Source of the DNA: an uncultured Collinsella sp. | GTDB lineage: Bacteria; Actinomycetota; Coriobacteriia; Coriobacteriales; Coriobacteriaceae | Direction of reading: 5' to 3' | NCBI GenBank assembly: GCA_958403205.1 | Contig: CATXWM010000008.1 | Coordinates: 5,764-69,763, forward strand | DNA length: 64,000 nt | In this document: positions 43,183-51,636 of the stretch, one piece after another | Layout: every line of letters begins with the position of its first letter | Position numbering within the stretch: the stretch's first letter is position 1 | Notes under the pieces: model-generated | Seen by the model: the letters and a program-made list of their open reading frames with translations, nothing else | Databases searched by the model: none | Told to the model about the DNA's origin: nothing | Made by a program: the position numbers and the translations under genes

Positions 43183-44952
43183 ATGCCAAGCAATGCAATA
43201 CTCAACCATCAACGGAGACGTCGGGCAGTTCTCGCGGCCTTGTCCGCGCTTGCCCTCGTCGTTGCGTCTGTGCTCCCCATGCCCGCCCTAGCGGCGACGA
43301 GCGACTCAGATGCCGGAAGCGGCTGGGAGATCCCCAAGTCCAAGACGGCGAAGTGGCTCGAGGAGGGCAAGACCGCCGAGGTCACGCTCCAGCTTCCGAG
43401 CGCCGAGGCCGTGATGTCCTCCGACATCGTCTTCGTCGTCGACAACTCCAGCTGCAGGGACGCCTCCATCGCCGGCGCCAAGGACACGCTCGACCGCCTC
43501 GTCGACGAGGTGAAGGGCGTCGACTAGGTGCGCGTGGGCGTCGTGTCGTTCAAGGGCGACGGCCACGTCGAGAAGGACCTCGCCACGCTGACCGCAGACA
43601 ACGTTGGCGACTTCAAGAGTGCCATCACCGGTGGGTACACCGGCACCATCAAGTCCGGCACGAACATGCATGACGGCCTGCTCAAGGCCCAGGCCATGCT
43701 CGACGCCGATTCCGCCACGCCAGCGAACCGCAAGTACGTCATCCTCGTGAGCGACGGCCTGACGCGCCTGTTCACCGGCTCCGACGGCCAGGTCAAGGAC
43801 ATCTACTACCAGTACACCTACTCGGACCAGAACTCCCTGAGGCCTGCGAGCGACTTCAAGGCGACGGACTTCTGGTACTTCGGCATGATCGACGAGTGGC
43901 GCCAGGCGCGTACGCCCGACTCCACGTCGTACGCGATGCCGTACGGCGATTGGAACACGTACTACTCGCACCTTAAGCAGTGGGTGGCTGCCGACGGCGA
44001 CAAGTACGCGCTGAACTTCACGACGTACGGAAACGACGGCGGCGCCGCTGTCGTCAACGGCCAGCAGGTGAGAAACCCGAAGGGCGAGATCACCGACTCC
44101 AAGTTCACCTACATCGAGCATGGCACCCAGGCCGACCACGCTATGGCGCCCGACCGCGCGGTCTATGAGGCGTACAACACGTGGCAGGCGCTGAAGGGCG
44201 CCGGCTACAACTGCTTCGCGGTGCGCACCGGCAGCGACTCCGACTTCTCCGTCAAGTTCATGAACGAGCTCAACGGCGGCAACAACCTCGGCTTCTCGCA
44301 GATCGCCGACAACATCCTGTACGCATGCGGCGCAGGCTCCACTATCACCGACTCCATGGGCAAGAGCGAAACCTACGACTTCGACTTCGTTCCCGACTCC
44401 GTCGCGCTGAGCGTTGGCGACGAGCAGCTCGAGGCCACCGCTACCGGCGAGAACGCCTGGAGCTTCCACAGCAAGGGCGACACCAAGGCGCGCTTCACCC
44501 TGGTCTACGACCCCAGCGCGGATGCCTACACGCTCACTGCCAACGAGGCCGTGTCGAACTTCGCGCCCGTGAAGCTGACTTACAAGATCACGCTTGCGCA
44601 GGCACCCACCGAGCCGGGCGACTACTCGCTGGCGGCCAACGGGAAGGCTACGCTCTCGCCCGTCAACTCCGCTGGTGTACAGGGTGCGTCGGAGGACTTC
44701 GAGGTCCCAACCCTGGCCTACTCGGTTGCGGCGCCTACTCCCGAGCCCAAGCCCAAGCCGGAGCCCACGCCCGAGCCCAAGGACGAGGGTACTCCTCAGC
44801 CAAAGCCCGAGCCCAAGCAGTCGGCCAAGGCTAGTGCCGAGAAGATGCCCAACACCGGTGACTCCACCCCCTCGAGCGCGCTTGGGGTCTCCCTTCTCCT
44901 TGCTGGGGCCATTGCCACAGTGGCTGGCGTGAAGATCGCAAAGAGGCGCTAG
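43183..44952 (+). pseudogene. VWA-domain LPxTG-type surface protein interrupted by an amber codon
   Basis: One continuous frame encodes a signal peptide (RRRAVLAALSALALVVASVL, ending in ALAA), a von Willebrand A domain with the metal-site DNSSC at residue 87, the SGTNMHDGL and ILVSDG segments, a Pro/Glu/Lys-rich spacer (PEPKPKPEPTPEP), and a sorting signal MPNTGD (residue 555) with hydrophobic helix and KRR tail. A TAG at 43525-43527 (codon 115) splits the VWA domain; the next codon continues VRVGVVSFKGDG without a shift. The start follows GGAAGGAGAACCG. Such proteins are often pilus-tip adhesins. Either a nonsense mutation or suppression is possible. Confidence 0.8.
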
Positions 44953-45923
44953 CTGTTGTGTGCCAAGACGTTGTTTACGCCGACGATGCGTGACATCGGG
45001 GGCAGGCCCCCGCACGCGCTGTGCGGACGGTCCCAATTGTAGTGCTCCAGGAAGGGGGCGAGGGCGGAGGCCCTCGCCCCCTTCGCTCTCCCATGCGCGG
45101 GCGTACTGCCACTCCTGCGCCAGCGTGCGGTTCATGCGCTCCACCTTGCCGTTCTGCCGGGGGCTGAAGGGGCGGGTGTACTTGTGCTTGACGCCCCGGC
45201 CCTCCAGCAGCGCGTTGAAGTCCCCGGAGCGGTAGGCCGGCCCGTTGTCGGTCATGACCCGCTCCACGGAGACGCCCAGCCCCTCGTAGAACGCGAGCGC
45301 CCGGGACATGAAGCCGCAGGCCGTGCCCTTCCTCTCGTCGGGCAGCAGCTCGGCGTAGGCGACGCGGCTGTTGTCGTCGACCGCCACGTGCAGGCACGAG
45401 AGCCCGGCCCCGCCCGGGGAGCCGCAGCCGCGCCCGAGGGCCCTGTGGCCGCCGCCGTCGGGTATGCGCGCCACCTTCTTGACGTCGACGTGGACGAGCT
45501 CCCCGGGGCGCTCGCGCTCGTAGCGCACGGCCGTCACGGGGCCGCGCCGCCGCACCTCGCCCGTGACGCGGTCGATGTCGGCCAGGCGGGGCAGGCTGTG
45601 CCTGGCGACGATCCGGGCGCACGTGCGGGCCGGCACGCCCGTCTCGGCCGCCAGGGCGAGCGGCGCCAGCAGCATGGCCCTGCGGGCCTCGCAGGCGCGC
45701 TCCTCGACCTCGGGGGGGGCGTGAGCCTGGCGAGCCTGCGCGGGCGGCTGCTGCGGTCGGCGAGTCCCTCGCCTCGCCTGGCGCGGGCGAGCCACTTGGA
45801 GGCGGTCTGGCGGCTGACGCCCATCTGGCGGGCGGCCTCGGCGACGCCGAGGCCGGACCCTATGCGCGACACGAGCGTCTCGCGCCCCTTCGGGGTGAGT
45901 TTTGCGTTAGGATGCTGGGACAT
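44949..45923 (-). pseudogene. IS481-family transposase with two frameshifts
   Basis: The N-terminus (KLTPKGRETLVSRIGSG, then GVSRQTASKWLARARRGEG) is an HTH-type domain; the core shows the DDE residues in GELVHVDVKK, RVMTDNGPAYRSGDF and QNGKVERMNRTLAQEW; the end encodes FLEHYNWDRPHSACGG. These lie in three frames: one shift falls at the G8 run 45712-45719, the second near the C5 run around 45083-45090. The stop codon is supplied by the target CTAG. Unless sequence errors in homopolymers are responsible, this copy makes no full transposase. Confidence 0.8.
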
Positions 45924-46028
45924 GGGAGGCCCCTCCTCTCTGGGAATCTAGACAACTCACAGCTTGGCAGGGGCCTCTCTATTTGTCACCACTCGGGTGT
46001 AAACAACCTGTTGACACTAAACATCTAG
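44949..46028 (-). mobile_element. IS481-type insertion sequence inserted at CTAG
   Basis: The element is bounded by CTAG at 44949-44952 and 46025-46028. Inside these, imperfect terminal repeats of about 25 bp are visible: TGTTGTGTGCC-AAGAC-GTTGTTTAC at the left and the inverse of TGTTTAGTGTC-AACAG-GTTGTTTAC at the right. CTAG is the known preferred target of IS481. Total length is about 1.07 kb, usual for the family. The left CTAG contains the stop codon of the VWA gene. Confidence 0.8.
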
Positions 46029-46138
46029 ACGTCGACGAATGAGCGCTTTGGGTGCGCCATGGCGAAAAACCGCCGGTCGTTTATCGAAACCTTTTCCGCG
46101 CCGCTGTCCGCTACCGACGCGCATGCTATCTTCGCGCC

Positions 46139-47242
46139 ATGAGCTACTTTATCGTTTCACATAACGCTGCCTTGGCGCTTTTGGCGCATATTCCGAACCC
46201 CCGCTTTGGGGATTCGGAACCAGAGGTCGTGTCGATTGCAGGCGCCTGCGCGCTCTGTGACCAAGAGGCGCAGGAGTTCATCGATCACTACGACCTTGGG
46301 ATTGACGTGCTGGACCTGATGGTGCCGAAGCGAGCCGACCGCCGGCGGACCAAGCACGTCGCGACGCACCTGTGCACCAATGAGCTCCCGGCGGGTTCGT
46401 TTATCTCGCTGGGCCACTGGAGAGGCGACCTGGGTGCATACGTGTGCTCTCCCGAGCTGGCGTTTTTGCAGGCTGTGCACGACGGCGATGCGGCGGAGGC
46501 GATTTATGCCGGCTACGCCATGACGGCGGACTATCGGCTGGATAACCTTGCTCCCGGTGGGGTGACAAGCAGAGATATGGGCATGCGCGACGGCAAGCTT
46601 ACGACCATGGAGCTCATTGCGGCGTATATCGAGAAGTCCCCTAAGGTGCGAGATATTGCGAAAGCCAAGGCATTGCTTGCATACGTGATCGAGGGGTCGC
46701 GCTCGCCAAGGGAGTCGGGGCTTTGCATGTTTATGTCGCTACCTGCGCGCTACGGTGGGTATGCGCTGGGCAAGGCCGAACTGAACAAGAAGTACTTAAT
46801 TCGCGATGGGTACAACGATGGGCGCAAACGTAAGCTACGCGTGTTGGAGCGCATGCCCGATATTACGCTTACGGCGAAAGCCGAGGTGGGCGTGGACAAA
46901 GTGAGGGCCGGGCTGCTGCCCGAAGTCCTTACCGCACTGGTCGATTACGATAGCGATGCCATCCATGACGGGAGCGATAAGATCCACAAGGACGCCGAGC
47001 GCCGCAACGAGTTGCAGCTGCTCAATGGGGTGGCGTACTTTACGGTGACTACCGACCAGGCAAGCGACTACGAAAAGCTCGTTCGACTGTGCGAACGCAT
47101 CCGGCGCAAGCTGCACCGGAATAAACGCCCCGTCTTTAACAGGGCAATGAACGAGAAACAGCGATATCTCGCTCTTGCGCGCGTCGAAACGAAGCGGTTT
47201 AAGCTTTGGCAAACCGTAATCGAGGCACATCTGCATTGGTAG
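46139..47242 (+). CDS. Coriobacterial family protein with C-terminal DUF559/Vsr-like fold
   Basis: A 367-residue protein. The layout is shared with the 62924-63892 gene: an N-terminal segment, then GSFISLGHWRGDLGAYVCSP and ELAFLQAV, a middle region with IEGSRSPRESGLCMFMSLPA and GGYALGK, and a C-terminal nuclease-like core LVDYDSDAIHDG, then KDAERRNELQLLNGVAYFTV, which fits a DUF559/very-short-patch-repair fold. The acidic DYDSD and the H/D-R pair are the candidate active site. There is no clear ribosome binding site; TGCTATCTT lies about 10 bases upstream and could give a leaderless transcript. Function is unknown. Confidence 0.72.
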   Translation: MSYFIVSHNAALALLAHIPNPRFGDSEPEVVSIAGACALCDQEAQEFIDHYDLGIDVLDLMVPKRADRRRTKHVATHLCTNELPAGSFISLGHWRGDLGAYVCSPELAFLQAVHDGDAAEAIYAGYAMTADYRLDNLAPGGVTSRDMGMRDGKLTTMELIAAYIEKSPKVRDIAKAKALLAYVIEGSRSPRESGLCMFMSLPARYGGYALGKAELNKKYLIRDGYNDGRKRKLRVLERMPDITLTAKAEVGVDKVRAGLLPEVLTALVDYDSDAIHDGSDKIHKDAERRNELQLLNGVAYFTVTTDQASDYEKLVRLCERIRRKLHRNKRPVFNRAMNEKQRYLALARVETKRFKLWQTVIEAHLHW

Positions 47243-47278
47243 ACGCGATTGTCGGGCGTGTAGCCAAGGCCCCTATTT

Positions 47279-47461
47279 CCAGGTCTAATACTTTTCCCGA
47301 GAAGTGAACGAGTCAAAACGGACCCTCGAAGCATCGACACTTTTAATGGCTCATTTCCTGCGGTTTTGTCGTTGGAATCCTGCGGTTTTGATGCCAGAAA
47401 GTGTGGGTGCTTCGAGGGTCCAAATAAGGTCGTTCACTTCTTGGGAAAAGTATTAGACCTG
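47279..47461. repeat. 183-bp nested inverted repeat
   Basis: The outer arms at 47280-47311 and 47430-47461 (starting CAGGTCTAATACTTTTCCC) pair over 32 bases with one G:U. The inner arms at 47320-47343 and 47398-47421 (starting GGACCCTCGAAGCA) pair over 24 with two mismatches. The loop holds the direct repeat TCCTGCGGTTTTG twice. No gene is contained; it resembles a MITE-like or structural element. Confidence 0.75.
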
Positions 47462-47660
47462 ATTATAGGAAGGTCGATCAGATGTGGCTGCGAGGTCCAT
47501 CCGAGCCCGATTGTGGTGATCGCCGGGGTTGTTGGGGCGGTTTTGGCCTTGGTTGGGGTGTTTTCGTCGGCGCAGAAGCGACTTCTGGCACGGTTGGGGT
47601 GGTTGCTGGCGTTGTTGAGGTGGCCTTGGGTGCTGCGGAGCCTTTTTGGTTTGGCGACAT
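47462..47660. other. G/T-rich spacer, possible membrane-protein remnant
   Basis: Strand-biased G/T-rich sequence. A plus-strand frame encodes a hydrophobic stretch (IVVIAGVVGAVLALVGVF), but it runs in from the hairpin repeat and has no start signal. I regard it as non-coding or a remnant. Confidence 0.35.
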
Positions 47661-47661
47661 A

Positions 47662-47697
47662 AAACAAAACAGCCCAGAGACATAGCCTCTGAGCTGT
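47662..47697 (-). terminator. Terminator of tRNA-Val
   Basis: On the minus strand ACAGCTCAGAG pairs with CTCTGGGCTGT (plus positions 47669-47697), followed by TTTGTTTT. Confidence 0.7.
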
Positions 47698-47704
47698 GAA
47701 CATT

Positions 47705-47779
47705 TGGTGGGCGTTAGAAGATTTGAACTTCTGACCTCTTCCGTGTCAGGGAAGCGCTCTCCCCCTGAGCTAAACGCCC
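47705..47779 (-). tRNA. tRNA-Val (anticodon GAC)
   Basis: On the minus strand the sequence starts GGGCGTTTAGCTCAGG, forming the acceptor GGGCGTT/AACGCCC and the D-arm. The anticodon arm CTTCC-CTGACAC-GGAAG gives anticodon GAC, which reads GUC and GUU. The T-arm is AGAAG-TTCAAAT-CTTCT. The 3' CCA is encoded at 47707-47705. Confidence 0.95.
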
Positions 47780-48068
47780 GATCAAGGGTGCGCAAGCGCG
47801 CAAGGGATAATATAACGGAGCCTGAACTCGGTGGCAAGAACATTTTTAAAAATCGCTTACATTGTGGAATTCGGGGGCTTTGTCATATCCATTTCAAAAG
47901 AGCCTGCTGCCGCGATTTGGCTGTCGCATAATGCAAGCCCATTGTGGTATCGAGCTATGGAAAGACGTCTGCGGAATTGTCCTACCGATAAACGGACAAG
48001 CCTCCAGCTGGTGCCTTTGCCGTGGTAAGGTAAGCCGAATTGCTTCCAGACTGTTTCGGGGGAGTGGA

Positions 48069-49091
48069 ATGAGCAAAGAGTGTGTCGAGCAGGTCGAAGG
48101 CGCAGGGGCTTCGGTGCCGATGACCGATATATCGAACATTGATGTGCCCGAGGGCACTGACGAGCTCAGCCGCAGTACCCGCCGTGCATGGCGCGACCGC
48201 CTGAACAGTGCGTCGACGCGCAAGATGATTACGGGCGTTCTGGCCACGCTGGTGGGTGGTTCGTTTTGGGGTTTTTCGGGTACCAGCGCGAGCTTCCTGT
48301 TCGATACCTATCACGTTGATACCCTGTGGCTTATGAGTGTGCGCCAGATTCTCGCCGGTCTACTCTTTATGGCCGTGGTTGTTACGCGCGACCGCGAGCG
48401 CCTGATTAAGCTCTGGACCACACCCGCCGATCGCAAGCAGCTGCTGCTCTTTACCGCCTTTGGCCTGCTGTTCAACCAGTTTTGCTATCTTTCGGCCGTG
48501 CGCCTGACGAACGCCGGAACCGCGACGGTGCTCCAGTGCCTGCAGCTCGTTATCATCATGGGCTACGCCTGCGTGACCGATCGCCGCATGCCGCGTACTC
48601 GCGAAGTCATCGGCATTGGCCTGGCTCTGGGTGGAACCTTTTTAATTGCCACCGGCGGCGACCCTACCAGCCTGAATATCTCGCCGCTTGGCCTGGCAGC
48701 AGGTCTTATGTGTGCGGTCAGCGCCGCGTGTATGGCGGTGATTCCCGCCAAGATCCTGCCCGAATACGGTAGCCCCATCGTCACGGGCTCGGCAATGCTC
48801 ACGGCGGGCGTGGTCTCATGTGTCTTCGTGCAGCCCTGGGCGCATATGCCGGCGCTCGATGCCGCCGGTATCGAGGCGCTCGCGGTGTTCGTGGTTATCG
48901 GCTCGTTTTTTGCTTACATGCTCTATATGCAGGGCGTTAAGGACATCGGCTCGGTGCGTGCGAGCCTCATCGGAACTGTGGAGCCGGTTTCGGCGACCAT
49001 CACCAGCGCCGTTATGCTGGGCACGGTGTTTTTGCCGACCGACCTTATCGGCTTTGCCATGATCATCGTGATGATGTTCCTCACGGTGTAG
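48069..49091 (+). CDS. DMT/EamA-family transporter
   Basis: A 340-residue membrane protein with two EamA repeats. A soluble N-terminal stretch of about 55 residues precedes the first helix (ATLVGGSFWGFSGTSASFL); the second repeat begins near base 48680. Characteristic lines are LTNAGTATVLQCLQLVIIMG and GTVEPVSATITSAVMLG. EamA proteins usually export small metabolites. The ATG at 48069 follows GGGGGAGTGGA. It is not closely related to the 10734 gene beyond family level. Substrate unknown. Confidence 0.87.
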   Translation: MSKECVEQVEGAGASVPMTDISNIDVPEGTDELSRSTRRAWRDRLNSASTRKMITGVLATLVGGSFWGFSGTSASFLFDTYHVDTLWLMSVRQILAGLLFMAVVVTRDRERLIKLWTTPADRKQLLLFTAFGLLFNQFCYLSAVRLTNAGTATVLQCLQLVIIMGYACVTDRRMPRTREVIGIGLALGGTFLIATGGDPTSLNISPLGLAAGLMCAVSAACMAVIPAKILPEYGSPIVTGSAMLTAGVVSCVFVQPWAHMPALDAAGIEALAVFVVIGSFFAYMLYMQGVKDIGSVRASLIGTVEPVSATITSAVMLGTVFLPTDLIGFAMIIVMMFLTV

Positions 49092-49240
49092 CTGGCGCCG
49101 CCGCCAATGCAGAAAAGGTGTTGTGCCGCATTTTCGCCAATTGATGTCCGTGTCTGGAGTTTAGCTGTCGATGCTCAAAATGCCATAAACTAGTAACGTT
49201 ATGGACTTTTTCATTGCGACTCAATTGCGAGGATTTCTTT

Positions 49241-51553
49241 ATGGCTGGTAATCACTTTAAGGGCAGCGATAGCGGCCGTCCTGCAGTTCCGCCGCGTCCG
49301 AACGGGGCTGGTAAGGCCGGCACGCCGGGCGGCGCTGGACAGGGCGGTTCCGGTAAGCGCGTGTCCCCGGGCGAGACGGCGATGTTTACCGCTCTGTACG
49401 AGCAGTCTCAAAAGGCAAAAAAGACCGGCCGTGCAAGAGGGAATGTCTTTGCGGGTGGTGCAACCTCCGCGTCGCAGCCGAGCGGGGCTCCTTCGGTACC
49501 TGCGAACAACGCAGGTGCTGCCAACGCCGCGAATGCCGCCGACAACGTTAATGCCGGCAAGGCCGACAACAATACTCCCTCTGCCGGTGGCGCGGGGCTT
49601 ACGGGTAACCTTGGCACGATTTACACCGGCGCCTCCGAGACTGGCACGTTCGCCCGCCTGGATGATAGCGGTACCGAGTTTGCGGGCTCGGGTTCCAAGG
49701 AAGATTATTACGATTTTGGCTTGAACTACGGTAGCGACGCTTCGTCGAGTTCGACCTCTGACGGTCTGGTCCGTCATCGCCATCGCAAGGGCGAGCGCAA
49801 AAAGCGTCACACCGGCGCCATTATTGCCGCTGTAGTCGCGGTGCTTCTCATTGCGCTTGGCGCAAGCGGCTTTATGCTGCTTAACTCGGCAAAGACCGTA
49901 AAGGGCGAAGCGAAGGAGGCTGTCGAGATCGTCGGTGGCCTTAAGGACAAGGTCACGTCGGGCGATTTTTCGACGCTGCCTGACGACGCGAAGAAGATCG
50001 ATGAGCTCTGTAACAGCATGAAGGCGGAGACCTCGAGCCCGCTGTGGGCGGCGGCTTCGTTTATCCCGGTGTATGGCAGCGATATCAATGCGGCCCGCAC
50101 CATGATTGACGCCCTGTCCGATGTCTCGAGCAATGCGCTGGTTCCCATGGCCGATAACCTTTCGCAGGCTACGCCCGGCAAGCTGTTCCAGGACGGCATG
50201 ATTAACGTGTCCGCGCTGCAGGCGGTCGCCGATTCGCTTTCCAGCAGCTCGAAGGTGTTCAAGAGCGCCAACGAGAAGGTCCAGGGCATTGGCGATACTC
50301 ATATTTCCCAGGTGACCGAGCTGGTCGATAAGGCCAAGGACGGCTTTGCCACCCTCAACGGCGCGGTTGACGCGGCGGAGAAGGTCGCCCCCGTCCTTCC
50401 CCAGATGCTCGGCGCCAACGGCCAGACGCGCAACTACCTTATGTACGCCATGAACAACGTCGAGATTCGTGCCTGCGGCGGCTTTGGCGGTTCGCAGGGC
50501 CTGATTTCGGTCACCGACGGCCAGATGTCGATTGGCGAGTTTGTTCCCCGCATTGGACTCAGTGAGGATGAGGCAGTCGAGAGCGTCGACGAAGAGGATG
50601 AGGCGCTGTTCGGCAACCACAGCAACCTGTACAACTCGGGCAATACTTATTCGCCTGATTGGCCCCGCAACTCGCAGCGTGTCGCCGCGCTGTGGAAGTC
50701 CCAGTATGGACAGGACGTTGATGGCGTCATCGGTATCGACCCGGTGTTCCTGCAGTATCTGCTGGGCCTGGTCGGTAACGTGTCACTGCTCGACGGAACG
50801 GTTGTCGACGGCACCAACGCCGCAAAGGTCCTCATGCACGATGTGTACTGGAACTATCCGGTCGAGGAGTCTGACGGCATCTTTGCATCCGTCGCCAGCG
50901 CTGCCTTCGACAAGATCCTTGGCGGTATCGGCGATGTCGATGTTACGAAGCTTGTCAGCGCCGTTGAGCGCGGTGCCGAAGAGGGCCGCCTGATCGCGTG
51001 GATGAAAAACGATGACGAGCAGAACGCTATCAAGGAGATGAACATCGACGCCTCACTGCCCGATCCGGATGACCCGAGTGAAGATCCCGTTGCTGGTGTC
51101 TACTTTAACAACCTGAGCTTCTCCAAGCTCGACTGGTATCTGAACGCCGATACGCAGATTGGCCAGGGCATCAAGAACGGTGACGGCACGTGCTCCTATC
51201 GCATCACCGTTACCCTGACGAACATCATGACGCAGGAGGAGGCTGGCAAGCTGCCCGACTACGTTGCGGCGAGCGCACCCGATGCCGCGCGTGACGACGA
51301 GCGTCTGAATGTCTCGTTGTTTGCCCCGACGGGCGGCAACATTACTGATCTGACCGTCGAGGGCACCCAGTTTGGTCTTGGCGCCGCTACGTGGCATGGA
51401 ATCCCCTTCTATTCGGGCACCGTTGACCTGCATGCTGGCGAGACGACGACGATCACGTATACGCTGACCACGTCGGCCGAGGCGGGGGACAAGCCGCTTA
51501 CGCTGCGTCAGACTCCTACATGCCAGGCGGCTCGCGACAGCGCGTCGGCGTAG
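49241..51553 (+). CDS. DUF4012 domain protein (membrane-anchored, extracellular)
   Basis: A 770-residue protein. The first 185 residues are cytoplasmic, low-complexity and rich in Gly/Ala/Ser/Asn. A basic cluster (HRHRKGERKKRH) and one membrane helix (AIIAAVVAVLLIALGASGFM) follow. The remainder is an extracellular DUF4012 domain with NYLMYAMNNVEIRACGGFGG and DGVIGIDPVFLQYLLGL. DUF4012 proteins occur near polysaccharide genes in actinobacteria; function is unproven. The start follows GCGAGGATTTCTTT. It is followed by a terminator and then glmM. Confidence 0.87.
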   Translation: MAGNHFKGSDSGRPAVPPRPNGAGKAGTPGGAGQGGSGKRVSPGETAMFTALYEQSQKAKKTGRARGNVFAGGATSASQPSGAPSVPANNAGAANAANAADNVNAGKADNNTPSAGGAGLTGNLGTIYTGASETGTFARLDDSGTEFAGSGSKEDYYDFGLNYGSDASSSSTSDGLVRHRHRKGERKKRHTGAIIAAVVAVLLIALGASGFMLLNSAKTVKGEAKEAVEIVGGLKDKVTSGDFSTLPDDAKKIDELCNSMKAETSSPLWAAASFIPVYGSDINAARTMIDALSDVSSNALVPMADNLSQATPGKLFQDGMINVSALQAVADSLSSSSKVFKSANEKVQGIGDTHISQVTELVDKAKDGFATLNGAVDAAEKVAPVLPQMLGANGQTRNYLMYAMNNVEIRACGGFGGSQGLISVTDGQMSIGEFVPRIGLSEDEAVESVDEEDEALFGNHSNLYNSGNTYSPDWPRNSQRVAALWKSQYGQDVDGVIGIDPVFLQYLLGLVGNVSLLDGTVVDGTNAAKVLMHDVYWNYPVEESDGIFASVASAAFDKILGGIGDVDVTKLVSAVERGAEEGRLIAWMKNDDEQNAIKEMNIDASLPDPDDPSEDPVAGVYFNNLSFSKLDWYLNADTQIGQGIKNGDGTCSYRITVTLTNIMTQEEAGKLPDYVAASAPDAARDDERLNVSLFAPTGGNITDLTVEGTQFGLGAATWHGIPFYSGTVDLHAGETTTITYTLTTSAEAGDKPLTLRQTPTCQAARDSASA

Positions 51554-51590
51554 GGTTTTTCTGGTAGCGCAGATAATCGAGTACCATTTT

Positions 51591-51623
51591 GGGGCGGACA
51601 GGCAATCTGTTCGCCCCTATTTT
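51591..51623 (+). terminator. Intrinsic terminator before glmM
   Basis: GGGGCGGACAG (51591-51601) pairs with CTGTTCGCCCC (51607-51617), followed by TATTTTG. It ends the DUF4012 transcript and lies just ahead of the glmM ribosome binding site. Confidence 0.7.
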
Positions 51624-51636
51624 GTAAGGAGAGCGC

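Noticed and set aside
43306..45795. Very long minus-strand frame (about 830 codons) from the IS element through the VWA gene
   Set aside because: Only its first ~230 codons match the transposase core; the rest is antisense to the VWA gene.
44949..45923. Programmed ribosomal frameshifting in the transposase, as in IS3 elements
   Set aside because: IS481 transposases are normally one frame, and two shifts at separate homopolymers fit mutation or sequencing error better.
47366..47662. Possible 98-residue membrane protein
   Set aside because: The frame begins inside the 183-bp hairpin, has no start signals, and its G/T-rich strand bias explains the hydrophobic translation.
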